A DNA stretch of 64,000 nt from Gerris lacustris (Eukaryota > Arthropoda > Insecta > Hemiptera > Gerridae): contig OX578286.1 in NCBI GenBank assembly GCA_951217055.1, forward strand, positions 41,459,437-41,523,436, given 5' to 3'. A model generated the notes under the pieces. It was not told the origin of the DNA. It was given only the letters and a program-made list of their open reading frames with translations, and did not search any database. Of the stretch, positions 1 to 11,249 are shown piece after piece. The position numbers and the translations under genes are program-made. Every line of letters starts with the position of its first letter. Positions within the stretch are counted from its first letter, which is position 1.

Positions 1-1375
1 ATAACAAATCATTGTTTACTAGAGTTCTGTAAGCATTTTATAGTTTTTTCCTCTTTTCATTCTATTAAAAGCTTTTTTAACCTTATCATATATTAGTAAC
101 ACAAATAACTCAAAGAAGATATAATAGTTATTTACGCACCAAGGGAGGAAACCAAGTCATTACTCCCTGAGCGTTTTTGTTGGTTCCTGAGGCGTAGCCG
201 AGGGAACCATACTGTCTAAATCCTGAGGTGTAGCCGAGGGAGTTATTTAGTTGGTTCCTGAGGCGCAGCCAAGGGAACCATGAAGTTTAATCCCGAGGCG
301 TAGCCGAGGGAGTTAATTATAGCGAGGGTGCTATGACTTTTTCCTCCCGTGGTACGTACAAGATTTTTCCTCTAGAAGGGAGAAAATCAACACAAAAAAA
401 CCCTATGATTTCGATTTATCTATTTATATAGGTATTAATAACTAAATTTACAAATTTTTGTTCCTTTAATTTTAACAATGACTTTTAAAAGCTAAAGAAA
501 AAGTTTTATAACATTTGTAGTAAAAAAAAAAAATAATATGAATTAAATGTGCAATTCATCAATTCCATCTATGTTTTATTTGATTTCTATAATGACTTTC
601 TATAACTATGTAACTATAATAATAATTCAAATGTTTTAATAATACTACAAAATGACTAACTGAATAATATTTAATTTATTTGTGTTTAACCCTAAAATAC
701 GAGAAATCAAAAACATAAATATAACCTGATTAGACATAACCTACCTCTTTTGTATAAGTATTGTCTTTTAAACTCAATTATGAAGTCACAAGACATTTTA
801 AAATGACGATAAAAATTAAAGCATCACGGCAATCAAAAGTACGTGTTATTTAAACTCTCTAATATTTTTTAAAAAAACTGTTATGCAGTCGAGTCATTCA
901 GTTAAAAAGAAACTGCTACTAGTTACAAAACAGGCAACACTGATTTTTAAACAATAATAAGTTGGCTCTACTGATATTTTCCACCACAATTTTTACTTTC
1001 CGCCACGATTTCTATTTTCCGCCACGATTTTCACAACTAGGCTGTAATGGGATCCCTTCCTCCCTATAAAGTAGGGTGGAAAGTTAATGTTTTCTCCCTT
1101 CTGGATGAAAAATAACTTACTCACAGATGTGCTCTTTTTACTCTATCAAAAGCTTTTGTAACTGTTTTTAACCTTATCATGTATCAGTAACATCATTAAT
1201 AAGCCAATAAATGTATACATTATAGATGATAAAACAAATAATTGATTAAAAACTAATAATAAAATAAAATAGCACTGATAAACCCCACCTATATCCAATG
1301 TTATGAGCCAGCTGACCTAACACACACTTTTTTACGTAAGTGACGTCACACTTCCCCGGCGTATTATAAGACAAT
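1..1375. repeat. Dispersed repeat R1, copy A (left-truncated by window)
   Basis: Both ends of this block are found again, reverse-complemented, at 21,132-21,583. The matching parts are about 1-120 and about 1,120-1,375, including the tract ending in a TGACGTCA-containing segment near 1,340. Between them lies a block at 176-320 with four copies of a motif close to GAGGCGTAGCCGAGGGA, each inside a small inverted repeat that gives GGTTCC...GGAACC hairpins. A related GAGGC...GAGGGA block occurs at 38,970-39,130. No protein is encoded. The family was not recognised; it looks like a non-autonomous DNA element. Confidence 0.6.
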
Positions 1376-1447
1376 TGTGTTAATATAGTAAGGAAAAGTG
1401 ATTACCCAGTATCGTGAGATAAATCTGGATATATATTTTTTTAAATT

Positions 1448-1859
1448 CAGTAGAACCTCGATAAGAATTGTCTCAAGGGGATTGGGGAAACAGTCTTGTT
1501 ATCTAGGTGCTCTTTTTGTTGAGGGTCGTGTTATCAAGGTTATTTTGGCTATCAGTCATCTTATAGAGGTTGTCTTCTCAAAACAGGAGTGTTTTCAAGT
1601 CTAGACTTGTTCAAAGTCGACCCATTCCTATATAGAGACGCGTTAAAGAAGTTAACTTCTCAAAATGACTTGTTATAGAGGTTCTGAGTTACGTTGTGAA
1701 TAAGAAAAAATCCGTGTTATTGAGGTTGATTGGATAATAATAGTCCCGTTAGAGGTTAATTTGACAGTATGTGTTATGGCAATCTCAAGGGGATTTGAAA
1801 CTTGCACTTGTAATTGAGGTTGTCGTGTTATTGAGGGTCGTGTAAGCGAGGTTCTACTG
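1448..1859. mobile_element. pogo-like MITE, copy 1
   Basis: It begins CAGTAGAACCTCG and ends CGAGGTTCTACTG, followed by TA. These ends resemble pogo/Tigger non-autonomous elements. A second copy in inverted orientation lies at 40,926-41,331 and matches along its whole length, with degenerate internal repeats of a 'CTCTATAACA'-type motif. It has no transposase. The short reading frame inside it is not a gene. Confidence 0.75.
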
Positions 1860-1906
1860 TATACAGGTTAGCTAAAAAAAAAAACGATGTCCGACATTCT
1901 TATGAA

Positions 1907-1940
1907 CTAGATAATACCTGAAGCTTCAGGTATTATCTAG
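1907..1940. repeat. Perfect 34-bp palindrome
   Basis: Two 17-base arms, CTAGATAATACCTGAAG and its exact reverse complement, meet with no spacer at an AAGCTT centre. It sits about 60 bp past the 3' stop of the WD40 gene, which is read from the other strand. It could form a cruciform or an RNA hairpin near that transcript's end. Confidence 0.8.
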
Positions 1941-1998
1941 ATATGGTACCGGCTGGTACAGCCAAACATTACTAAAATAGTAGTAAAAAGCCATCTAG

Positions 1999-4900
1999 TT
2001 AGCTCTGACAGAAGGTTGTTGTACAGAGTAAAAGTTCTATACTAAAGACTATCTGTAGAGGAATATAACAGTTCTTACTATAGAAAGCGTAGGAGCGTGG
2101 CAGTGAGAATGGTTCTGGAGTAATACAAACAGTATTAACTGAATGTCCAGCTTGGTAGGAGTGAATAACTCTTCCATCTAGAGTACATGCTTTAACACAG
2201 CCATCCTGAGCACCTGCTACTATAGATACATCTTGGCCTCGCCCCCAAGGCCAGCCTGGACCCGCAAAAACCACGTCTCGTACTATACTCCCGTGAACCT
2301 ACACATCAAACATAACATTTAGAACAACTATACTCCTGTGAATCTACGCAACACAAATATTTAGAACTATACTCCCGTGAACCTAAATTAGAAGTTTTTA
2401 CTAGAGATTTTGATGATCTTACTTATTTAATTAACTCTGTCAATATTAAATAATTATAATTTAAAGCCTTTTTTGCTTCTGAGCTTACCGAAGGTAACGG
2501 AAGCTATGTCATCATTCCGAAGAACTAACATTTTTTATGTTCCAATTTCAAAAATTCCAAGTCAGAAATCCGTTTCAAAAAGTAGGGATAATTTTCCATG
2601 TCTGTCTGTCGCTCAATTTTTGCAAACCAACATATCTTAAAGACTACTCTTCCGATTTGAATAAAATGTGAATAGTATGCCATAATTAGCCCATTATTGG
2701 TACCATATAAAATGTTCAACCTTATTCAACCATTTCTTTCTTTTTCAAATACGCACAACACATACATTTAATTATACTTATATCTTCAAAACTAATCATC
2801 TGATTCATATGAAATTGGGATGTTTTGTCGAAAGTGGCCAGCTATTTTGCTAAATTGATGCTTTAATTCATGTAAAAAATAAAAGCAAGTTTGACAGGTT
2901 TAAATAATGGGATGGGAACTTGAATAAATTAAACAATAAAATCATTAATGTATACGAAACAGGACGAGAGGAAGCTATTGCCAGACTATATTATGTTGAA
3001 TTTATCAAAACTTGAATAAGGTTTCTCCATTACCTAGTTGCCAAATAAAAACTTAATACAGTAATCCTTCGATATAGTTCTTTTATCTGCAGTTTTAATT
3101 ATCCACTGTTTGAAATCAATAAGGCTGACAAAAGAAATGCTCGTAAGCCGAGATCGGCAAAACTTAACAGAACTGGAACTGGAAGAAGTGATTCTTGAGG
3201 ATTCCAAAGGAACACTTAGGCTAGGGCCACACCGGAGCTACCTTGCTTGGAGCCTAGTGGCTTGGTGAGTCGCCATGTAGAAAAGAATGGACTGTTGGTC
3301 TAGCAACTCGCTAGATAACTTGCCTAGTAACCAAGCAGGCAGTGTGGCCAGTCTCGTATGTTCTAGAAGGTTGGTTCACATGGATTACACGCCTGGCGAC
3401 TCACCAAGCCACTAGGCTCCAAGCGAGGTTGCTCCGGTGTGGCCGTAGCCTTACAAGATGAAGTGTAAGAGCATGCTGAACTACCTGAGTTCTCAGGGAA
3501 AAAGTTTATTTACAAAATGTTTAGTATTCGGTGAGTCAATGAAGTAGATTGGTACTGGTCTGTATATCAAGATTTTTTCTATATTTTCACTTTTAAGTGA
3601 TTTTCTTAAATCGGCCAATAAAATCTTTCCAAGCTTTCGCTTGGAAATCTTGCCAGCTCGAACTCCAACTTTTTTTCACAGTTTTTCCAGTCTCTCCAGG
3701 CCACTAGTAGCCTTTTTCGATGACTCCGTTTAATGTAGCGACCACTACAAACAACTCCTTCCATTGAGATTCTAACTTTAGGATGACCTCAGAAATTATG
3801 CTCATGAAGGCTTTTATGAAAGTCAAGCATGGCTTTAAGTCCTTCATTTCAAAAGCAGCCTGAGCTTTCGTGGTGGTCAGGGCCAGAATGGAGGGGGGGG
3901 GGGGGGGGGGTTGAATGAAAACAAAGTATTTAGACGAAAAACCACAAGAATATGCATTTATATGCTTTTCTGAAAACAGCGGTTTTATGCATTTATATGC
4001 TCGATAAATTTAAATTCTGTTGGTCCCAGAGAGGTGAAAATACCACCAAAAAGGCTTCTTTCAATGTGTACTATTCAGGAAAAAAAAATATGCAAATATG
4101 CTCAAATCTGAGCCCTAGTGATAAGGAATACCTCAGTACTTAGCATAGATTAATAATAGTATGCTCGGTTGTAAGGTACTTTTGTGATAAGAGTTTTTAT
4201 TATCAAATATCGTCTTACGTCGTAGAAGAAATCTAGAGGGAGAGGCATCCTGAGATCAAGAAGAGTCAATCCGTTACCATTGACCGCTACACACACCGCA
4301 GTGTTAGGACAGGTAGGATGTGTAGCTAGTCCAGTCCTGTCTCTACCGCTGAAAGCACAGTTATCATACTTAAGAAGAACATCTCCTCGTTCTACATCCA
4401 CAACTGCAACTCTTCGTCCATTTGTAGATGCTAAGATCTGAAAATGAAAAAAAAAAAAATATACATAAAACATGCTTAGAAAACAGATTTACTATTCTAA
4501 GTGAGATTTTATGGTACTTATTTACTTGCTTACCCACCCAAAATTATTATAATGTGTAGTAGTAGTATTGTAGTAGTGAAGGATGAACCACTTGTTGGAA
4601 CCTAGAAATCAGGCCACATTGGGCCAATTTTACCAACCCCGTGGTGGAGAGTTGCAGCCACTTCCAACATCATACCTGTACATTGTACTGCCGAAGCGGG
4701 TATGGTGTGGTCATTAGTGAGCTATTTAAATCAGAGCATCAAACCTGAGGGATCAAACCCACGATCTTGATTCATTGATAGCTGGGCGAGTGCCTAGAGC
4801 ACCTTGCCAAGCTGGCTCCCTCTTTCATGTGTAAATATCTTCTTTTCTTTTCTGGGGGGCTTTTACACCCCAAGATGCATGTTAGGAACCAAACATCAGG

Positions 4901-7900
4901 TTTTGGTGTTCAGTCGTTTAAAATGTCTCCACATCTCGATCTGAGATGTCAATCATGGTTCCAGGTCGATCATGGAGCAGCTATCTATTGAGTGAAGGAC
5001 GCCCGGGAATCAAACCCAGAACTATACGGTCGGGCAGACACCCATCCAACTACTGACCACGCCCGACCCTGCATAACTTGACTGAATGAAAGTCAATCGA
5101 TCTCTCCTACTGGCTACCCAGGCCCCCAATATCCCTTCGTCTTAATAGACAAAGGAATTCCTTACAAGTAGTAAACAAATATAGGGTGGGTATTGGATAA
5201 CCAATTAACCTTTTGCTGTATGACACCTAATTTACATGGTTACTCACCCATGAGTGGATAAATGAATACCCTATATGTGTTAACAATAAAAAAAAATATT
5301 TTAAGAGTAAGATTTTCTAGTTAATAATAAAACGTTCAGTTTAACTAAGACAATTTACTGAATAAATACGTACAGACGAATAAGTAAACTGTGATTAAGT
5401 TACCCTTGATCCGTCACAGCTGAATCTAACAGCGTTGACACTCTTAGTTAAAGTCATGGTGGATATAGAATATCCGGAGACCAACTGCAGCTTAAGAGCA
5501 GAGTAAAGATTGACTTTGCCATCGTACGCTCCTGAACAAAATAGATAACGATCCTGTAAACAAAAACAAACATAAGATTCAATTAAAACTGCAATTAGAG
5601 TGATGTAAATTAAATCAATGATTCCTCGGATGTGGTTTAATTGTTAAGCTAAGGCCTCTTAAGGATAGCCAAAGCAAGATTTCTTACGTTAACTGGACTA
5701 AGATTAATATTTGTTTTTTTTTTAAAACAAAAGAGCATTTAGGATTATATCAATAAAAATACGAGTGTGCCGTGAGTCTACTAAAACTGGTTCACCTCAG
5801 TAAGCCCGAAAATTGTGAATTGCGTAAATCAAAATGAAATTGTGAATTCATGTATTAAATAAACATTTCTAAAATGTGTGCATGTATTTTCGTCATATCC
5901 TCTATGAGTATGTAAGTTTTACTTCCAACTTTCGAGCTTAATTAGCATTAGAAAATGAAACTTTTGTTGTGTGCCCCCCCCCTTGTTGTGCGAGCCCCTA
6001 GGTGGCCTAAATCAGGCCCTGATTTAAGCGACTGGCACTTATCTTCATCAACTATTGACTCATCCATCATCCCATATCTTTAATATTAGTAGTAGTAGTA
6101 GTAGTTACCTAGTACTTCCTACTAGACGGGTAGGACGAACCACTTGTTCGAACCTCGCAATCAGGCCTACAGTGGACCCATTTTACTTCCCCGTGGTGGA
6201 GAGTTCCAGCTACTTCACACATCATACATTTGTAGATTGTACCGCCGAAGCGAGTATGGTGTGGTCATTAGTAAGCTATATGAGCGTGCTTCAAAGTGTG
6301 GGGGAAGAGGACCCCTCAGGGGGTCCCCTCGCCCTACTCCAACCTCGAACCACAGATACAGATCACATTTCATGACACGGATCGAACCCACTAGACAGCG
6401 TGGGGGAAGAGAACCCCTCAGAGGGTGACCCTCGCCCTGCTCCGTCCGCGATTCATAGATGCATTCAGTGTATCACGGCCCGGGATCGAACCCACGACCT
6501 CGAGTTGCCTCGACTCAGTGATAGTTGCCCGGAGTCTTTACCACCTTGGCCACCCTGGCTCCCATATCTTTAATATTAATAAGTCCAGGTATTTTTGATA
6601 GCACAGGAACGCAAAATCACATAAACGATCAACTCAAAAAGTTGTTCTGATAACAGTGCTAAGACCTACCACAGCAAACAGTTTGGTTCGAGAAAGGAGT
6701 TTTCCAACAAAAATGAAATCACAAATCAATTCATAACAGTCAATGATCCCGCATGCGCATTACGTCAATCACGGACTAATCCGAAACTGATTCGGAACTG
6801 GTGGTTGGAACAAACCTAATATCTTCCCTGTAAATTGATAACAAAGAGTCATCAGCTCTCCTGTGTATAGAATGGATGTACTGTTAAGACAAAAACATAA
6901 TCTCTTACGGGTGTAAAAGTCATATCCAACTGTTAAGACAAACAGACATCATCTTCCCTGTTATAACAAGGAGAAAACATCTTTTCGGTGTATATAAGTG
7001 ATAATACACTGTTGTCCTTGACAGAGTCATCAGCCCTCCTAACTATAGAATCGATATACTGTTAAGACAAAGATATAATCTCTTATGGGTATAATAGTGA
7101 TATCCTAGGCGCTGTGCACACTGAAGAAACTAGTTTCATGATACATGAAACTAGTATCATGAAACCACTTGATTTAAAACATACAGAAAGGAGCACACTA
7201 AACTGTAGTTTCACGCAGCCAAAAAATCAAGTTTCGTCGAAACCAAGTTGCACATGATTTCATGTTTATTGTTTTGCTTATCATTTCAGTTTTGATTATT
7301 GCGATTTGTTTGGTGTTCAGTTGTTTATTTAAAATGAGTGAATTAAGAAGCATTTAATTAATTGAACATGATACATTGAATTAGTACATCTTTGTCAGAG
7401 GACATGATGAAACTCAGAAAAAGGGTTTTTCCTTTGTGCACTGAAACGTGAAACAGGTTTTATGAATCAAGTTTCTTCAATGTACACAGCGCCTAACTGT
7501 TAATTCAAAGAGAAGATACTATCTTCCCTGAGTACAGAAGGGATAAACTGTTAAGACAAAGAGATATTATCATCGCTGTGTATAAAAGGGATAAACTGTT
7601 AAGACAAAGAGATATTATCATCGCTGTGTATAAAAGGGATAAACTGTTAAGACAAAGAGATATTATCATCGCGAAAAGTGAATTGTACGGTGCTGTTTAC
7701 AGAATCGAAGTACAAACTTAATTTTTTTGTCCTAGAATTTTCAATGGCCGCTCCGCACCGCTTAACTAATTTTCTGAAGAAAAACAACCCCACTGCATAT
7801 AGACCAGGTAGTCCAAATTGATGGAGGTATACAATTCACTTTAGCCAAAACATCATTCTTCCTGGGTGGTATATGTACAAGTATCAAGTCTATTTTAAAA

Positions 7901-8134
7901 TATTTGAACCTGACATTTGTCAATAACCAGTTAAACTTTACTTTAAAAATGATATTGTAAGTATAAATTAAATGAATTATGATTACGAAGTAAGTGAAGT
8001 AAACATAAGAAAATAAACAAATTAAATCAATTTATTTTGATTCTAAAGTCAAAACTTACTTTAGGACTAAAAGCAACGCTTCTGACACATCCACTGTGAC
8101 ATTTTAAAAATCTCGGTTTTCCTTCTGACTGCAT
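1999..8134 (-). CDS. WD40-repeat protein, 4 coding exons
   Basis: The exons on the minus strand are 8134-8060, 5553-5404, 4437-4219 and 2298-1999. All have AG acceptors and GT donors, and all junctions are phase 0, giving 247 aa. Exon 1 and exon 2 carry typical WD-blade strings (CHSGCVRSVAFSP; SGAYDGKVNLYS). Exon 3 contains SVNAVRF...GRRVAVVDVERG and a conserved-looking NCAFSGRDRTGLATHP stretch, then LTLLDLRMPLPLDFFYD. Exon 4 continues VHGSIVRDVVF and AGAQDGCVKACTLDGRVIHS, another blade. About four or five blades are visible, fewer than a full seven-blade propeller. Either 5' exons are missing or it is a short or oligomerising protein. The ATG at 8134 is in frame with an upstream TAA, but its CAG also makes a possible splice acceptor (exon start 8128), so the true N-terminus is open. 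The last ~30 residues (after TPEPFSLP) look less WD-like and could be read-through into an intron. Orthology was not assigned. Introns hold SINEs and short transposons. Confidence 0.8.
2299..4218. other. WD40 gene intron 3 with transposon remnants
   Basis: The intron is AT-rich. It includes a (G)n run at about 3,892-3,910 and the short inverted-repeat element at 3,219-3,450. The segment around 3,560-3,890 has more balanced base composition and might be an old transposase remnant, but no family was recognised. No exon was found in it. Confidence 0.5.
3219..3450. mobile_element. PIF/Harbinger-like MITE with TTA duplication
   Basis: About 60-bp terminal inverted repeats begin GGCTAGGGCCACACCGGAGC and end with the near-complement. 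They continue inward through a shared TTGGAGCCTAGTGGCTTGG stretch. Both sides are flanked by TTA (3216-3218 and 3451-3453), the usual target duplication of PIF/Harbinger elements. There is no coding capacity. It lies within a WD40 gene intron. Confidence 0.75.
4555..4822 (-). mobile_element. tRNA-derived SINE, copy a
   Basis: Read on the minus strand it starts GGGAGCCAGCTTGGCAAGG, like a tRNA 5' half with box A, and carries a box B-like GGGTTTGATCCC. It then runs through a body shared with the copies at 6,080-6,562, 44,068-44,558 and 46,158-46,616, and ends in a (CTA)n tail. It is shorter than the other copies because of internal deletion. Confidence 0.7.
4850..5075 (-). mobile_element. 5S rRNA-derived SINE, copy a
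   Basis: On the minus strand positions 5070-5040 read GTCGGGCGTGGTCAGTAG followed by TTGGATGGGTG. This closely matches the internal-control region of 5S rRNA (box C side). The remainder does not match 5S, so this is a 5S-headed SINE (SINE3 type) and not a 5S gene. Other 5S-like heads are at about 30,046-30,110 and 51,600-51,660. Confidence 0.65.
6080..6562 (-). mobile_element. tRNA-derived SINE, copy b (full length)
   Basis: On the minus strand it starts GGGAGCCAGGGTGGCCAAGG and has box B GTGGGTTCGATCCCGGG near the head. The body contains duplicated 'GGGGAAGAGNACCCCTCAGNGGG' hairpins, and the tail is (CTA)n at about 6,088-6,105. Length is about 480 bp. Overlapping open frames here are spurious. 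Confidence 0.75.
6820..7107. repeat. Degenerate tandem repeat, left block
   Basis: A motif near ACTGTTAAGACAAAGA followed by ATAATCTC and GTATA recurs several times. The same motif continues after the inserted element, at about 7,497-7,675. The element at 7,108-7,493 therefore split one array. Confidence 0.6.
7108..7493. mobile_element. MITE with GGCGCTGT...ACAGCGCC ends
   Basis: The terminal inverted repeats run GGCGCTGTGCACACTGAAGAAAC on the left and the near-complement on the right, flanked by TA on both sides. The interior has further palindromes of GAAACTAGT/ACTAGTTTC type and no coding capacity. It resembles the other short Harbinger-like elements here in end design. Confidence 0.65.
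7497..7675. repeat. Tandem repeat, about 46-bp unit
   Basis: Three nearly identical units of GATAAACTGTTAAGACAAAG plus GATATTATCATCGCTGTGTA follow each other within intron 1 of the WD40 gene. They continue the degenerate block at 6,820-7,107. Confidence 0.65.
7677..7853. mobile_element. Short inverted-repeat element (possible MITE)
   Basis: The left end AAGTGAATTGTAC is matched by a right end GTATACAATTCACTT. It contains GCTCCGCACCGC, also seen in opposite sense in the element at 46,943-47,161, so the two may be distant relatives. It is non-coding. Confidence 0.5.
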
Positions 8135-8140
8135 TTCTTA

Positions 8141-10193
8141 ATCGACAAAACAAAATATAATACAAAATTATTTATAAAAGGTGTACGAACAGAAACATTT
8201 AATCAAACAAAAAAAAAGATGAATTAATTTCAAATCATCTACCTATATACAACCAACGACAACCGTGTCATATTTAGAAAAATATAAATTAAATAATTAT
8301 TGTTCTTTTATTAAAAATAATAAATGCCCTTTCAATGAAATCTGTATGTTTAGTGAATTATAATATCGTTACTTAGTTATTGATAAATTCGAAAAAAACT
8401 AATCTAAACATATTATATGGAATGAGTAAGATTCAACCATATTATAGCCGTGTCTGTTCACTTTAGACTTAGAATATAAATCTGCAGTTAAAAACATTTT
8501 TTTTTATTTTTTTGTAAATTTTGTTTTTTCTCCCCTAAAAACTTTCGAAGACACTTGACAAAAGCGATTTTAACAATTAATTTTTTAAGTTGATAATAAA
8601 AACAGTATAAAGAAGCGTTATATTTAATAATAATTATCACTAATTTATAATTAATTAATAGTCAGAAATTAAAAAAAAAATAAAAGGAACGTAATTTGAA
8701 CTCCGAACTGTTTTTATACTTTGAAAAAAAAGAAGAGATTTTGTTTACAATGGCTGATCATGTTACATGACGTCATATTTGCTCATGTTAGCCAACTGAA
8801 TGATATTGAAATTCACTAAAATTTGTAATATGTTAAATTTAATTCGTTTTAAAAGTTGTTAATAATAATTTTACTTTGTTTAATTGTTTTATTGTTGTTT
8901 CGAATTGTTTTCCGTCGTGTTTAACTGTTTGATAGTGTTCAAATCGGTTTAAAACGATTGTCTAAATTGTGCAATTTTTGCACGGCCCTGCTGATTTCGA
9001 CTAGGAAAGACTTGATAATCGTTCGAAAAAGCTCTCAGCTGATAGTGAATTTTTTAACCTTGGAGTGTCATTTATGTTGTATTAATTATTTTATTTTTTT
9101 TTAGTTTTTTTACTTGCAGTGTATCTTGTTGTCAGTCCGCGGAGTGTTTACTATTAAGAAATAAAATGGAATATTTTATCGCTTGCAAAAACCGTCGTGA
9201 TACGTTTAAGATACGATAATATATTGTCATCTCCGAGGACGCAAAAATATATTCCGACTTCGGGTTAAACTTTATCGAGGTGTTAGGTAAATTTTTTTTC
9301 GAAATAATCGATGTTGCTTGGCGTCTGAGCCCACTATCGTTCACGGTCAATCTCCACGTTCGTTTTTAACGAAAAAAAATTCTAATTCCGTGAAGGCCGC
9401 TCCGTTCAACAAAGTACGAAAAGATCACCGAGTCAGGACTAAACTACCAGAAAATAATACATTTTATTTTAAACTCAGGTTGAAAAAAGAACAGGTAACA
9501 CTTTTAACAAAAAAAGGTGTTATAATAGAGTCGGGGAAAAAAAGAATTGTTAATATTTCAATTATCACATCTATTATCGTACATACTCAAGTCAAAAAAT
9601 AGATTTTTAAAATAATTTTTAGTGAGTTAAATGTAAAAATACACTAATATACTTCTCTTATCATATCTTTCGAATCTATTTTTTGAAAACATTATTGCTT
9701 ACAATTGATTTTTACTTTTTCCATAAATATTGTCGTCCTTGTGAAAGCGTTTGTTTTTCGGCGTATTTCTGTTTATAAATACAGAAGTTTATCATGAATT
9801 TGAATTGTGTTAAAATCATCAAAAGAAGCCGTTGTTATTGTGATTATATTGGATTTTTTGGTTAATGGTAAATTGTGATTTTTTTTAATTTTGAATTAAA
9901 AATTTTAATTTTTGGTGCTAATCTATTAGTTTTTAATTGAATATATATATAAATATATTAATTGTTGTACGTGTTACTAAAAATATATATATATTTAACA
10001 AGATAAGTAAAGTCGGTGTATATTTAATCATTTTATGTATGTTTAATAGATATATTTTTTTCAATGTTGGTTCATTTTTTTAAATGTTTATTTAGATGAG
10101 TAATTGTTTTTGATTATTAAAGATTTTTTTGGTGTTGAAAGATAATAAGGTTTGTTTAGATTTTTATAAAAAAAGTTATTAATATTTTAAAAA
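8141..10193. promoter_or_regulatory. Shared upstream region between the WD40 gene and Mef2
   Basis: This is about 2 kb between divergent reading frames. A perfect CRE/ATF palindrome TGACGTCA lies at 8,768-8,775. The section at 8,930-9,330 is less AT-rich than its surroundings, and TGTCAGTCCGCGG at about 9,129-9,141 contains an arthropod initiator-like TCAGT. Mef2 transcription may begin here, giving a 5' UTR of around 1 kb. A 94-codon frame at 9,318-9,602 is Lys-rich, resembles nothing known and could be an upstream ORF at most. All promoter assignments are inference. Confidence 0.35.
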
Positions 10194-11249
10194 ATGGGTA
10201 GGAAAAAGATTCAGATATCGCGTATAACCGATGAGAGAAATCGTCAGGTTACTTTTAACAAGAGGAAATTCGGTGTTATGAAAAAAGCTTACGAGTTGAG
10301 CGTCCTATGCGACTGTGAAATCGCTCTTATTATATTTAGCAGCAGCAATAAACTTTATCAGTATGCCAGTACCGATATGGACAAAGTGCTGTTGAAATAT
10401 ACCGAGTATAATGAACCACATGAATCTTTGACCAATAAGAATATAATCGACGCCCTTAATAAAAAAGAGCACAAGAACGGAGCTTGCTCTCCGGAGAGCC
10501 ATGACGACGATACTGAATATCAACTCACACCTAAAACAGAAGCGAAATATAGTAAAATCGACGAAGATTTTCGTTTGATGATGCAGAGGAATCAAGGACA
10601 GAGAGGTCACAGTTCTTACGGACCTAATTTAGGAGTGAGTTCGTCCTACGGTGAAGGGATGATGCAGAACAGCCCTCATCACTTAGGGCAGAGTTTGAGT
10701 CCGAGACCTGGATCTTCGGATGCGGACAGCGTCAATCCAGGGATGCTCGATATGACAGGTTACAATCCCAATTCGCCGATCGGTAACTCGCCGAGTCCGG
10801 GAATACCTCGACCTAAACCTTCTCCACCACCGCCTTTACCAAGACGCGATTTAAGGGTCAACATACCTCACCACGACGATAATAATCAGCCTATGGGTAC
10901 TCTTAACACACCTATAGTTTCTGTACAACCGCCCGAGTCTTATTCGACGACCAACTTGTTCGGCGACATCACGTCGTCCGATATGGGGATGAACTCGTCT
11001 CTTTGGCCGCCCGTTCATCACCCGCCTCTGTCTACGACACATCTAGGTACGTCCCCTCCGCCTTCACCGCCTCATTCAGTGAGAATAAAAAACGAACCGA
11101 TATCGCCGCAGAGAGATCACAGCCTCGATCATTTCCCTCATTCGACGTCGCTCCATCACCATATACATTCGACGCAGCCTGACCGGTCGCTCGAATACGA
11201 TGCTGGACCTCCTCTACCCAAGCGACCGCGGGATTCTTGGTCCACATAG
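10194..11249 (+). CDS. Mef2: MEF2 transcription factor, single-exon coding region
   Basis: The 351-aa protein begins with a virtually canonical MADS box (1-57: [18 protein letters not shown] onward) and MEF2 domain (58-86, ending NIIDA). These bind DNA, dimerise and recruit co-factors in muscle and other tissues. After them come the NKKEHKNG segment, the [16 protein letters not shown] block, a Ser/Pro-rich activation region, a proline run near 206-215 ([12 protein letters not shown]), a NTPIVSVQ block, [10 protein letters not shown] (a possible sumoylation/phosphorylation-type site) and the basic C-terminus [10 protein letters not shown] that typifies MEF2 tails. The order and both ends match a complete family member, though it is shorter than the fly protein. 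No intron interrupts it, whereas animal Mef2 genes normally have introns even inside the MADS/MEF2 region. There is no frameshift or stop. It may be a retrocopy or a gene that lost introns. The start ATG is preceded by an A-rich tract. Confidence 0.92.
   Translation: MGRKKIQISRITDERNRQVTFNKRKFGVMKKAYELSVLCDCEIALIIFSSSNKLYQYASTDMDKVLLKYTEYNEPHESLTNKNIIDALNKKEHKNGACSPESHDDDTEYQLTPKTEAKYSKIDEDFRLMMQRNQGQRGHSSYGPNLGVSSSYGEGMMQNSPHHLGQSLSPRPGSSDADSVNPGMLDMTGYNPNSPIGNSPSPGIPRPKPSPPPPLPRRDLRVNIPHHDDNNQPMGTLNTPIVSVQPPESYSTTNLFGDITSSDMGMNSSLWPPVHHPPLSTTHLGTSPPPSPPHSVRIKNEPISPQRDHSLDHFPHSTSLHHHIHSTQPDRSLEYDAGPPLPKRPRDSWST

Noticed and set aside
5038..5072. 5S rRNA gene
   Set aside because: Only the internal-promoter part matches 5S. 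The rest of the sequence is unrelated, so it is a SINE head.
6055..6428. Two overlapping frames of about 100 codons
   Set aside because: They lie within a tRNA-derived SINE copy. Matching frames in other SINE copies are not conserved.
9318..9602. 94-codon Lys-rich frame upstream of Mef2
   Set aside because: No similarity was recognised, and it lies where the Mef2 5' UTR or promoter is expected. At most it is an upstream ORF.
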